Shown here: positions 35,405 to 43,524 of the stretch, piece by piece | Layout of the letters: each line of letters starts with the position of its first letter | How positions within the stretch are numbered: position 1 is the first letter of the stretch | Assembly: GCF_037126435.1 (NCBI RefSeq) | Contig: NZ_CP147020.1 | Location: 2,841,293-2,905,292 of the forward strand | Reading direction: 5' to 3' | Length of the DNA stretch: 64,000 bases | Source: Bernardetia sp. ABR2-2B | Lineage (GTDB): Bacteria; Bacteroidota; Bacteroidia; Cytophagales; Bernardetiaceae | Program-made: the position numbers and the translations under genes | Notes under the pieces: model-generated | Database searches by the model: none | What the model saw: the letters and a program-made list of their open reading frames with translations, nothing else | Told to the model about the DNA's origin: nothing

Positions 35405-36295
35405 TTACTTTTTCTTTCTCACACGAAAAATATAACCTCCTTTTGGTGCTACAAAGTTATATTCATTGTCGTTGATAGAAATAGCAGGATTATACAAACG
35501 AAACTCTTTGTAAGTCATTCCGTGTTCTCTTGCCCACTTAGGAACGCTTTCAATATTTTCTGTAATTTTTACTTCATCAAACTCAAAAGTATCATAATAT
35601 TCATATTCTTCTATGCAATAGCCATACTTTTTAGGGTTTTCCAAAACCATTTTTAAGGCAGTAATTCGGAGTACGTAACGAGAAGTTTCAGCATTTAAGA
35701 ATAAATCATAATAATTTCTTGTTCCTTGATTATCCATTGCTTTTTCCAATCCTGCCATTCCTCTATTGTATGAAGCTGCAACAGCTGCCCAGCTTCCAAA
35801 TTTTTTATAGGCTTGTTGAAAATATTTAGTGGCTGCAACACAAGATTTTAATGGGTCTTGTCTCTCATCAATATTGTTATTGATGACCAAACCAAACTGT
35901 TTTCCTGTTTCTTCCAAAAACTGCCACGTTCCTAAAGCATCTCTATTCGACTTTATCATTGGGTCAAGGCTGCTTTCTGCAATTGCTAAATAAAAAAAAT
36001 CTTTATGAATCCCATATTTCATAAGGCTATCCTCCAAAGGTTTGCGCCACCTACCCGAACGCTTCAATAAAAGCATCGTATAGGCATGTCCATAAACAAT
36101 CGAAATGAGTTCTCTATCCAACCTTTCTTTTATGTTTTCATCTTCTAAAGGAACTCTCTCTCCTGCAAACATAACTGTATCAGGAATTTGGACAGGAACG
36201 ACTGTCTGAATATCACTCACTTTTTGAGCTACACAAGAAAAAGTAGTAAACAATAAAATAAATAGAAAAGCAAAAGTAAAATAGGTGGTTTTCAA
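35405..36295 (-). CDS. Lytic transglycosylase (MltD-like, SLT domain)
   Basis: A 296-aa exported protein with an N-terminal signal (possible lipidation at Cys21, TTFSCVAQ). The SLT catalytic domain begins near residue 80; FYLAIAESSLDP contains the catalytic Glu107, and ALGTWQFLEETGKQFGL plus AVAASYNRGMAGL are family motifs. The last 60 residues (KWAREHGMTYKEFRLYNPAI) form one LysM-like repeat for peptidoglycan binding. The enzyme cleaves glycan strands to 1,6-anhydro ends during wall turnover. Confidence 0.9.
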   Translation of the reverse strand: MKTTYFTFAFLFILLFTTFSCVAQKVSDIQTVVPVQIPDTVMFAGERVPLEDENIKERLDRELISIVYGHAYTMLLLKRSGRWRKPLEDSLMKYGIHKDFFYLAIAESSLDPMIKSNRDALGTWQFLEETGKQFGLVINNNIDERQDPLKSCVAATKYFQQAYKKFGSWAAVAASYNRGMAGLEKAMDNQGTRNYYDLFLNAETSRYVLRITALKMVLENPKKYGYCIEEYEYYDTFEFDEVKITENIESVPKWAREHGMTYKEFRLYNPAISINDNEYNFVAPKGGYIFRVRKKK

Positions 36296-36403
36296 AGTAG
36301 AGTATATAAATTAGTGAGTTATAAAATATCTAGTAAGTAAATATAAGGAAAAATACTCTTCTTTTCAGCTTAATATCAAGCTTTCCAAATGCATTTTAAA
36401 CAC

Positions 36404-36439
36404 AAAAAATCCCTTCCTAAAAAAATGGAAAGGGATTTT
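36404..36439 (-). terminator. Rho-independent terminator (minus strand)
   Basis: On the minus strand AAATCCCTTTCC pairs with GGAAGGGATTT with a single bulge, followed by six T residues. It lies downstream of the stronger terminator that already ends rel, so it would end a separate transcript originating between 36440 and 36800. Confidence 0.75.
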
Positions 36440-36498
36440 GCTTGTTTCTTATAAAAGTATAACTGAACAGTTAAAAAATAAGGATTTGCTAAAAATAA

Positions 36499-36618
36499 TC
36501 ATTTCTGATTGACAAATCGCATACTGCTCAATTTTGACTTTCTTAATAAAGGATTCTTAAAAAATAAAGTTGCTGTCAAAAATTTTGTATCACTACAATC
36601 AGCTACTTTGAGAATCAT
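36499..36618 (-). CDS. Possible 39-aa small protein
   Basis: An ATG (complement of 36616-36618) opens a 39-codon frame to TGA. The product begins MILKVADCSDTKFLTATLFF and ends in a basic tail (LSSMRFVNQK). It lies between two minus-strand terminators, which supports an independent transcript. It could equally be a worn-down fragment of a transposase or other gene; no match is recognised. Confidence 0.28.
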   Translation of the reverse strand: MILKVADCSDTKFLTATLFFKNPLLRKSKLSSMRFVNQK

Positions 36619-36803
36619 TTATTTGATTTATATATTTCAATATACTTGCCAACGCCAAAAAAAAGGTAGAAATAAGTCGGAATAACTCAAAATCATTGTT
36701 TAAAGCTCAAATGAGGCTATTTTTATTTTTTGATAGAATTTTGATAAAACAATATTTTTTCAAAATGGAAGGGTTACTTTCTCATTTTGGGAAAGTAGGA
36801 CAT

Positions 36804-36834
36804 AAAAAAACCTTAATCTACTCTGACTAAGGTT
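36804..36834 (-). terminator. Rho-independent terminator of the rel gene
   Basis: On the minus strand AACCTTAG pairs with TTAAGGTT around a 10-12-base loop, followed by a run of seven T residues. It lies 21 bases after the rel stop codon. Confidence 0.82.
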
Positions 36835-36854
36835 AATCTATTTTCATTAAAAAT

Positions 36855-39107
36855 CTAATCACTCAAAATTTCATCTTCATCCTGTCGCATTACCTGAACT
36901 ACTCCGTCTAGCTCTTTAAGCTCTACAATTAGCTTTTGCACTTGGTCAGTATTCAAGACACGCAAACGAATCTCTCCTTCAAAAACAGTCTCTTCATTAA
37001 TGTTAAAACTAATTCCACAGATATTAACTTTATTCTGATTGGAAATAATACGAGTAACATCATTTACAAGTCCCATTCTATCAGCACCAATAATGGTAAG
37101 CAAGACTTCAAAAGTTTGTGATTTTTGGCTAGACCAATTTACAGAAATAATTCTATCTCCATACGAAGCCATAATAGCGACAGCATTCGGGCAGTCTGTT
37201 CGATGAATACGAATTCCTCGCCCACTTGTAGTCAATCCAAAAATATTATCTCCCGGAATTGGGTGGCAACACTTAGACAAATGAAACTCAATTGTAGAGT
37301 CTCCTCCAATCATAAGAATATCGTCTTTTTTCTTCTTTTTATATCCCTTGCTTTCTTTTTTCGGTTTTATCTGTGCAGCTTTATACTGCTCATCTTCTTC
37401 TCTAAACTTCTTAATTTGTGTATGCTCAATTTTTCCTTTTCCGACAGCATAATAAAAATCAGAAGCATACTTATATTTAAAATAATCTAGAAGCTGATTG
37501 ACAGTCTCGTCATTAAAATCAAGTTTGAGCTGTTTGAGTTTTCGTTTTACAATGTCTTTTCCGTCTTCAACAATTATTTTTTGGTCTTTTTTGAGAGACT
37601 GACGAATAAGTTGTTTTGACTTTGAGGTACGAACATAAGAGAGCCAATCTTCATTTACTTTCGTTTTAGAAGAAACAAGAATTTCTATTTGGTCGCCATT
37701 TTGAAGCTCATAGTTGAGAGGAACAAGTTTATGATTTACTTTTCCACCCATACAACGCTCACCAATTTCAGAATGAATATCAAAGGCAAAATCTAAAATC
37801 GTAGAGCCTTGTGGTAGCACTTTCAAATCTCCTTTTGGTGTAAAGACATAAATCTCATCACTAAAAAAGTTATTCTGAAATTCATCAATAAACTCTAATG
37901 CAGAAAGGTCTTTGTTTTCGATGCTTTCACGCACTCTAGCAATCCAACCTTCAATACTGGATTCACTTTTATCTGTTCCTCCTTTATATTTCCAGTGAGC
38001 TGCATAGCCTTTTTCTGCTATCTCGTCCATTCTGTGAGTTCGAATCTGGACTTCTACCCATTGCCCTCGTTTGCTCATTACAGTTGTATGCAACGATTCA
38101 TAACCTGTCGTTTTGGGTGCGCTAATCCAATCTCTCAAACGTTGTGGACTAGGCTGATAAAAATCAGTTACGACAGAATAAGTACGCCAACACGCAGCCT
38201 TTTCATCTTCTCCGACTCCTGTGTTTAGGATAATTCGAATAGCAAACAAATCATAGACTTCATCAAAAGGAATTTGCTGCTTGACCATTTTTTTATGAAT
38301 AGACGAAATAGATTTCATTCGGCTCTTTACTTCAAAATCTAGCCCTTGTCGTGCTAGTTCTTCTTCAATCGGCTTTTTAAATTCATTGATAAAACGAGTA
38401 CGAGAAGCCTTCGTTCGTTTGATATGCTCAACAATTTCATTATATGCCTTTCGGTTAGAATACTTCAAAGACAAATCATCTAGCTCAGAACGAATATTAT
38501 ACAATCCCAAACGGTGGGCAAGGGGTGCATAAATAAATTGTGTTTCTGCTTTTATTTTAAGTTGCTTTGCATTAGGCATACTTTCTAGTGTACGCATATT
38601 GTGCAAACGGTCTGCAATTTTGATAAGAACAACACGAATATCTTCTGAAATCGTCAAGAGAACTTTTCTGAATGTTTCTGCTTGTTGTGATTTTTCTTGT
38701 CCAAACATATCACTAGGAACTTTTGTAAGTCCATCAATGATTTTGGCGACACGACTACCAAACTCTTTTTCTAGTCTTGAAAGAGGAATATCTGAATCTT
38801 CAACAACATCATGCAAAAGCGCACAAATAATAGAAGTTGTTCCTAATCCCATTTCCTCTACAACAATTCTTGCCACTTCGATAGGATGAAAAATATAAGG
38901 CTCTCCTGATTTTCTACGTACGTTTCCGTGTGCCTCAGTAGCTATCTGAAATGCTTTTTTAATTTTTTTGGTATCATCTCCTTGCATATAAGGACGTGCC
39001 AATCGCATTAAATGGCGATAACGTTGTAAAATCTCGTTTTTTTCTTTTTCTAGTTGTTGTTCTTCCGTTTTATTGGAAATTTCTACTCCCTTTTCTGGTA
39101 TTGACAT
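36855..39107 (-). CDS. rel: Bifunctional (p)ppGpp synthetase/hydrolase (RelA/SpoT homologue)
   Basis: A 750-aa stringent-response enzyme. The HD hydrolase domain is intact (GEPYIFHPIEVA, ALLHDVVEDSD, KIADRLHNMRTL), the synthetase domain follows (KSRMKSISSIHKKM, TGYESLHTTVM), then a TGS domain (VFTPKGDLKVLPQGSTILDF), a conserved Cys/His region (FHLSKCCHPIPGD) and a C-terminal ACT domain (VLLTIIGADRMGLVNDVTRI). The intact HD residues indicate both synthesis and breakdown of (p)ppGpp. A long imperfect hairpin lies about 90 bases upstream in the presumed leader. Confidence 0.95.
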   Translation of the reverse strand: MSIPEKGVEISNKTEEQQLEKEKNEILQRYRHLMRLARPYMQGDDTKKIKKAFQIATEAHGNVRRKSGEPYIFHPIEVARIVVEEMGLGTTSIICALLHDVVEDSDIPLSRLEKEFGSRVAKIIDGLTKVPSDMFGQEKSQQAETFRKVLLTISEDIRVVLIKIADRLHNMRTLESMPNAKQLKIKAETQFIYAPLAHRLGLYNIRSELDDLSLKYSNRKAYNEIVEHIKRTKASRTRFINEFKKPIEEELARQGLDFEVKSRMKSISSIHKKMVKQQIPFDEVYDLFAIRIILNTGVGEDEKAACWRTYSVVTDFYQPSPQRLRDWISAPKTTGYESLHTTVMSKRGQWVEVQIRTHRMDEIAEKGYAAHWKYKGGTDKSESSIEGWIARVRESIENKDLSALEFIDEFQNNFFSDEIYVFTPKGDLKVLPQGSTILDFAFDIHSEIGERCMGGKVNHKLVPLNYELQNGDQIEILVSSKTKVNEDWLSYVRTSKSKQLIRQSLKKDQKIIVEDGKDIVKRKLKQLKLDFNDETVNQLLDYFKYKYASDFYYAVGKGKIEHTQIKKFREEDEQYKAAQIKPKKESKGYKKKKKDDILMIGGDSTIEFHLSKCCHPIPGDNIFGLTTSGRGIRIHRTDCPNAVAIMASYGDRIISVNWSSQKSQTFEVLLTIIGADRMGLVNDVTRIISNQNKVNICGISFNINEETVFEGEIRLRVLNTDQVQKLIVELKELDGVVQVMRQDEDEILSD

Positions 39108-39198
39108 ATCTTTTCAGTAAAGTTTAATCTTATAAGAATTATTATTTTTGCTTTCTAATTTTTAAAATGATTCTAGTTACAAAGTATTTTTTCATTAT

Positions 39199-39250
39199 CA
39201 GTAAGGGCATCAAAAATAGCTAAGTCTTGTTATTTCTGATACCCTTGCTG
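39199..39250. repeat. Long imperfect hairpin upstream of rel
   Basis: Two 20-base arms (39199-39218 and 39231-39250) pair over 18 positions, with one G-U pair and two mismatches, around a 12-base loop. No T run follows in either direction. It lies in a 467-base gap (39108-39574) between rel and the divergent Nudix gene. The rest of that gap is AT-rich with no other feature seen. It may be a leader structure of rel or a protein-binding site. Confidence 0.6.
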
Positions 39251-39616
39251 ACCATAATTTATGCTCAAATAGTAAGATGAATAAGTGTCATACTTTTTGT
39301 AAGATCACCTAAAACTTATTCAAATTAGATAAGTAGCTAAACTAAATTACTCATTTTATTTCATATATTCTAACTCTTAAAGAAAAAATATATTTATAAA
39401 TCAACAAATTAGGTAGTCATACGGTTAGCATTTGTCAAGAAGAACCTAATCTATTTTATATGATTTTTTAAATACAAAATTTAATTATATATATAAATCA
39501 AGAAAAAAAACTAGTCTAAAACAGATTTTTTTTGCACTTTTGTAGTATCTAGTCTCTAGGTTTATAAGCCTTGAGTGCAAAGGTTCTCTATTATCTTATC
39601 AAAAAATAAAAAAACG

Positions 39617-40213
39617 ATGCGTATTTTCGTTCAAAATAATTATTTAGAATTCGTCAATGAATATCCTGAAGTAACAGGAGGACGTATTTTGCAAACCGAA
39701 GAAATAAAAGACAGTTATAAATTATACCTTTCTCTCAAGACAAGAACTGATTTTACTAGAGCTTACATAAAAACAGATGATATAGAAAAGTCATTTGAAG
39801 AATTTGCCAAAAAATTTAAAATTAGAGAGGCTGCTGGAGGGTTAGTGATGCGTGATACTTTACAGCTTTGGATTTTTAGAAATGGAAAATGGGATTTGCC
39901 AAAAGGACATTTGGAAGAAAATGAAACGAATGCTGAAGCTGCCGTTAGAGAAGTAGAAGAAGAGTGTGGTGTGAAAGCTGAAATTGTAAAAGAGTTACCA
40001 ACTACTTATCATATTTATACCTACGAAGGAAAAGAAATCATAAAGAAAACCTACTGGTTTGAGATGAGTACGGAAGATGAAAGTACGCCACAACCACAAA
40101 TCGAAGAGGGGATAGAAAAAGTAACGTGGCTCAAAGAAATCGAAATTCCTTATATCTTGAATAATACGTGGGCTTCAATTGAATATTTACTTTCTCAGAT
40201 TATTGAATTTTAG
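39617..40213 (+). CDS. Nudix hydrolase
   Basis: Started at MRIFVQNNYL (39617) it is 198 aa; an upstream ATG at 39575 adds 14 poor residues. The Nudix box GX5EX7REUXEEXGU is complete at residues 97-119 (GHLEENE, then REVEEECGV). It hydrolyses a nucleoside diphosphate linked to another group; the substrate is unknown. The N-terminal 70 residues form a small separate domain often seen in this Bacteroidota Nudix group. A terminator follows. Confidence 0.88.
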   Translation: MRIFVQNNYLEFVNEYPEVTGGRILQTEEIKDSYKLYLSLKTRTDFTRAYIKTDDIEKSFEEFAKKFKIREAAGGLVMRDTLQLWIFRNGKWDLPKGHLEENETNAEAAVREVEEECGVKAEIVKELPTTYHIYTYEGKEIIKKTYWFEMSTEDESTPQPQIEEGIEKVTWLKEIEIPYILNNTWASIEYLLSQIIEF

Positions 40214-40237
40214 ATTTTTATATGTTCTTTCTATAAA

Positions 40238-40285
40238 GAAATGATTTGTCTAATGCGCTTACTGCTATCAGACAAATCATTTTTT
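40238..40285. terminator. Terminator between convergent Nudix and lysA genes
   Basis: ATGATTTGTCT pairs perfectly with AGACAAATCAT around an 18-base loop and is followed by T residues on the plus strand; the minus strand also has a T-rich tract. It probably serves both convergent genes. Confidence 0.75.
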
Positions 40286-40297
40286 GATTTAGGTATA

Positions 40298-41572
40298 TTA
40301 AGAAATCACTTCTTCTTTGTTTTCAATGGCAATATTTTCAAAATCCATCTCAATTTGATTTCTTGTAATATCTTCAAAGGTTTCTCTTTTTCGGATAAGA
40401 TAGTCTTTTCCTTCATATACTAATACTTCAGCAGGACGGAAACGAGAATTATAATTAGAAGCCATCATGAAAGAATAAGCACCTGCATTTTGAAAAGCAA
40501 GAATATCATTTTCTCTTACTTCTGACAATTTTCGATTTGCTCCAAATGTATCTGTTTCACAAATATAGCCTACAACATTATAGACTCTTGCGACTCCTTT
40601 TGGATTAGAAATATTTGTAATATGATGATAAGAATCATAAAACATGGGACGAATAAGATGATTCATACCTGAATTAAGACCTGCAAAAACAGCCGTAGGA
40701 GTAGTTTTGAGTACACTCACAGAAGCTAAAAATGTTCCTGACTCGCTCACTAAATATTTCCCTGGTTCGAAAACAAGTGTCAAGTCTTTTCCGTATTGCT
40801 TACAAAACTCATTAAAACGCTCTGCAACCTGCTCTCCCAGTTTATCGATATCTGTCGTAATATCATTTTCTTTATAGGCTACCTTAAAACCACTTCCCAT
40901 ATCAATATATTCTAAGTCTGGGAAGTCTTCTGCTGTTTCTAATAAAATGTCTAATCCTCTCAAAAATACTTCTACATCTAAAATATCAGAACCTGTATGC
41001 ATATGAAGTCCTGTAATTTTCATTTTGTAGGCTTCAACAATACGCTGAACATGACGCATTTGATATAAAGAAATTCCGAATTTGGAATCTATATGCCCCA
41101 CCGAAATTTTTGCATTTCCACCAGCCATCAAATGAGGGTTTATACGTACACAAACGGGAACTTTACCTCCCCATTGATGTCCAAACTCTTCCAAAACCGA
41201 GATACTATCAATATTCACTTGTACTCCCAAACTCACAGCCTCATTTATTTCACTTAGTGCAACTGAATTAGGTGTAAATAAAATATCAGAAGGCTCAAAA
41301 CCAGCTAAAAGACCTAGTTGAACTTCCTCAATAGAAACAGTATCTAACCCTGCTCCCAATGATTTAAAGAATTTCAAGACCGAAATATTTGTAAGTGCTT
41401 TACAAGCGTAATGTACCTTCATTTTAGTTTTTGAAAACGCCTTACAAAGCTGTTTGTATTGTGTTTCCATTTTCTTTGCGTCATAAACATACAAAGGAGT
41501 TCCATATTTTTCTGAAAGTGAGAGAGCAGAAACGCCCCCAATACAATATTCGTCTTGATCAAATTCTAACAT
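40298..41572 (-). CDS. lysA: Diaminopimelate decarboxylase
   Basis: A 424-aa PLP-dependent fold-III decarboxylase that converts meso-diaminopimelate to lysine. The PLP lysine is K58 in VHYACKAL. Further motifs are GLHMHTGSD, DMGSGFKVAY (glycine-rich phosphate loop), EPGKYLVSESG and the dimer-contact CETDTFG. All agree with LysA rather than ornithine or arginine decarboxylases, although close relatives such as carboxynorspermidine decarboxylase cannot be fully excluded. Length is usual. Confidence 0.9.
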   Translation of the reverse strand: MLEFDQDEYCIGGVSALSLSEKYGTPLYVYDAKKMETQYKQLCKAFSKTKMKVHYACKALTNISVLKFFKSLGAGLDTVSIEEVQLGLLAGFEPSDILFTPNSVALSEINEAVSLGVQVNIDSISVLEEFGHQWGGKVPVCVRINPHLMAGGNAKISVGHIDSKFGISLYQMRHVQRIVEAYKMKITGLHMHTGSDILDVEVFLRGLDILLETAEDFPDLEYIDMGSGFKVAYKENDITTDIDKLGEQVAERFNEFCKQYGKDLTLVFEPGKYLVSESGTFLASVSVLKTTPTAVFAGLNSGMNHLIRPMFYDSYHHITNISNPKGVARVYNVVGYICETDTFGANRKLSEVRENDILAFQNAGAYSFMMASNYNSRFRPAEVLVYEGKDYLIRKRETFEDITRNQIEMDFENIAIENKEEVIS

Positions 41573-41710
41573 GAGATTGGATGAAAGTTAATTAAATTAA
41601 TAATAGTAAATGTTCTGATAAAGAACAGAACTTAAAACAAATTTAGTAAAGTAATAGTTCGTTCTGATAATTGAAGTTAGTTTTTTTATAAAAAATTAAA
41701 CTTTCAAAAT

Positions 41711-41742
41711 AAAAAACCTTATCTAATATAATTAGATAAGGC
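41711..41742 (-). terminator. Rho-independent terminator of the 51-aa peptide gene
   Basis: On the minus strand CCTTATCTAAT pairs perfectly with ATTAGATAAGG around a 3-base loop, followed by six T residues. It lies between the 51-aa gene and lysA, so the peptide gene has its own transcript end. Confidence 0.9.
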
Positions 41743-41824
41743 TTAATAACTAGTTAAGAGCATATTTTAAATTTTAGAAAAGTATAAATTAAATAGTATT
41801 TTCATATTTGAAAATTCATACTAT

Positions 41825-41980
41825 CTACCAAGGAAGTTTTGGAGGCTCTACATCTCTTCCATTTCCACCAGTAGTCATTTCTAGTCTTTCTTCTAACTCT
41901 TCAGTAAGAAGTTCGTTTTCTAATTCTGCAAAAAGCTCGTTTTGAGCGTCTATTTGATTTGAGTTATTTTGAGTTTTCAT
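41825..41980 (-). CDS. 51-aa peptide with double-glycine motif, possible secreted or modified peptide precursor
   Basis: An ATG (complement of 41978-41980) opens a 51-codon frame ending at TAG. The product has a hydrophilic start (MKTQNNSNQID), an acidic amphipathic helix (ELFAELENELLTEELEERL) and then EMTTGG followed by a 12-residue tail NGRDVEPPKLPW. A Glu/Leu helix before Gly-Gly is the layout of double-glycine leader peptides cut by C39-type transporter peptidases, and the tail would be the product. The tail lacks Cys; possible reactive sites are Asn, Asp, Lys and Trp. A consensus promoter lies 136 bases upstream and a perfect terminator 83 bases downstream. No maturation genes adjoin, so the role is open. 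Confidence 0.62.
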   Translation of the reverse strand: MKTQNNSNQIDAQNELFAELENELLTEELEERLEMTTGGNGRDVEPPKLPW

Positions 41981-42115
41981 AATGTAAAATTTTTGAAGTG
42001 TAAAAGTGTATTTTAAATGAATAAATAAAAAACAAGTATCTTGAAATAGTTTAATAGAAATACAAAACTAAGAGTGATAAAGAAGTCTTGTATAATTCCT
42101 TGTTTTAGTATACTT

Positions 42116-42146
42116 CAAATATAGGGGTTAGGGTTGCAGAATCAAA
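42116..42146 (-). promoter_or_regulatory. Consensus Bacteroidota promoter of the 51-aa peptide gene
   Basis: On the minus strand TTTG (complement of 42143-42146) is followed by 19 bases and TATATTTG (complement of 42116-42123). This is an exact match to TTTG-N19-TAnnTTTG. The predicted transcript begins near 42110 and has a leader of about 130 bases. Confidence 0.78.
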
Positions 42147-42520
42147 TACCGATTAACAGTTTTTTATTACTTGAGTTACTTGAAAAGGATTAATAAGTCA
42201 GAATTAAATTTGGCAAAATCAGTATTTATTAAAATAATAAGCTTTATTGTACTTCAACACATAATTAGTGTTCTTAATTATATGAAAAATCTAATTTTAT
42301 ATGATTTGAAAGATATTGAAAAATCAGCTTATCATTAAAATAAATTCTTTAACAAAGTCATAACACGCTGAAAATCTACGTTTTACATAAAAAAATTACA
42401 TAATAGCAAATCAAAAAAATATTTTTTCACCCTTTTTAAAGAAAAAAAATGACTTAATTTTATCAGAAAAGTCTAAAAAATTTAAAAACTCTTTACAAAA
42501 TAGAATAATTCAGAAAGCTC

Positions 42521-42528
42521 TATCTTTG
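42521..42528 (+). promoter_or_regulatory. -7 element of the alpha/beta hydrolase promoter
   Basis: TATCTTTG matches TAnnTTTG 78 bases upstream of the ATG at 42607. The -33 region is AT-rich without a clear TTTG. Confidence 0.5.
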
Positions 42529-42606
42529 TCTAATGAGTAGCTTAAAAATTACTTTCACATTGAATCAAAAAAAACACTGACATATTTAATAAAATATCAA
42601 ATAACT

Positions 42607-43398
42607 ATGAAACTCAATTATAAAGAATTAGGAGATATAGATGCACCACCTTTGCTTATTCTACACGGCGTATTTGGTTCGCTTGATAACTGGCTTACTT
42701 TAGGACGTCAATTTTCAGAAAAATATAGAGTGTTTTTAATAGATCAACGCAATCATGGACGTTCTCCACACGATGAGGCAATGAATTATAACATTTTGGC
42801 AGATGATTTATATAATTTCATAGAAGAGCATCAACTTAAAAAACCACTTCTTATTGGACATTCGATGGGAGGAAAAGTAGTAATGCAATACGCCTTAAAT
42901 TATCCTACTACTTTTGAAAAAATGGTAGTAGTTGATATCGCTCCTAGAAAGTATAATGTTTCTCATCATGAAGCTATTTTGAAGGGGTTGAAAGCTATTG
43001 ATGTAGAAAACTTAGAAAGTAGAGGCAGTGCTGATAAAAAATTAGGACAATATATAGATGAAGAAGGGGTTCGTCTATTCTTGCTGAAGAATTTAGCTCG
43101 TAAAAAAGAAGGATATGAGTGGAAAATGAATTTGTCTGTCTTAGAAAAATCTATTTTAAAAATAGGAGGCGCAGTAATCAAAAATAAAAATATAGCTTCG
43201 TCAGTAGATTACAATGAAAAGCCTGTTTTGTTTATAAATGGAGGGCAATCTCGTTATATTCAAGAGAAAGATATTCCTACGATTATAAAATATTTTCCAA
43301 ATGCCCATATACACACTATCGAAGAAGCTGGTCATTGGGTACACGCACAAAGTCCAAAGGAGTTTTTCGAAGTTGTTACAAACTTTCTTGAAAGTTAA
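42607..43398 (+). CDS. Alpha/beta hydrolase (YbfF-like esterase)
   Basis: A 263-aa single-domain hydrolase. LILHGVFGSLDNW provides the oxyanion loop, GHSMGG the nucleophile Ser (about residue 82) and AGHWVHAQSP the catalytic His, with an Asp expected near residue 210. DQRNHGRSPH is typical of the YbfF/acyl-CoA esterase branch. It probably cleaves short-chain esters or thioesters in the cytoplasm. No signal peptide. A bidirectional terminator separates it from tsf. Confidence 0.88.
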   Translation: MKLNYKELGDIDAPPLLILHGVFGSLDNWLTLGRQFSEKYRVFLIDQRNHGRSPHDEAMNYNILADDLYNFIEEHQLKKPLLIGHSMGGKVVMQYALNYPTTFEKMVVVDIAPRKYNVSHHEAILKGLKAIDVENLESRGSADKKLGQYIDEEGVRLFLLKNLARKKEGYEWKMNLSVLEKSILKIGGAVIKNKNIASSVDYNEKPVLFINGGQSRYIQEKDIPTIIKYFPNAHIHTIEEAGHWVHAQSPKEFFEVVTNFLES

Positions 43399-43425
43399 AA
43401 ATATTTTATTAGAGTTTGATATAAC

Positions 43426-43463
43426 AAAAAAACACTAGACTTTAAAAGCCTAGTGTTTTTTTA
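43426..43463. terminator. Bidirectional terminator between the hydrolase and tsf genes
   Basis: AAAAAACACTAG pairs perfectly with CTAGTGTTTTTT around an 11-base loop. T runs are present on both strands, so it can end both convergent transcripts. Confidence 0.9.
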
Positions 43464-43524
43464 TAAAATTCAAATGTGTATTCTGTCTAAGAAAACAAGC
43501 TGTTTTTATAACAGATTTAGTAAG

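Larger units (their letters stand above)
36296..36854. other. 559-base gap holding two minus-strand terminators and a 39-codon frame
   Basis: Between the transglycosylase and rel genes, both on the minus strand. Besides the two terminators and the short frame annotated separately, the region is AT-rich without a clear consensus promoter. The two terminators suggest that a short independent transcript lies between them. Confidence 0.6.
41981..42606. other. 626-base AT-rich divergent intergenic region
   Basis: Holds the minus-strand promoter of the 51-aa gene and a plus-strand -7 box for the hydrolase gene, both listed separately. A second minus-strand TAnnTTTG (TAGTTTTG, complement of 42063-42070) has no -33 partner. 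Between 42180 and 42500 I see only AT-rich sequence. Confidence 0.6.

Noticed and set aside
1296-41980. Linking the PP-loop gene (1296), the transglutaminase-like gene (22423) and the 51-aa peptide (41825) into a lasso-peptide cluster
   Set aside because: Lasso systems need these genes adjacent; here they are 20 kb or more apart and separated by housekeeping genes.
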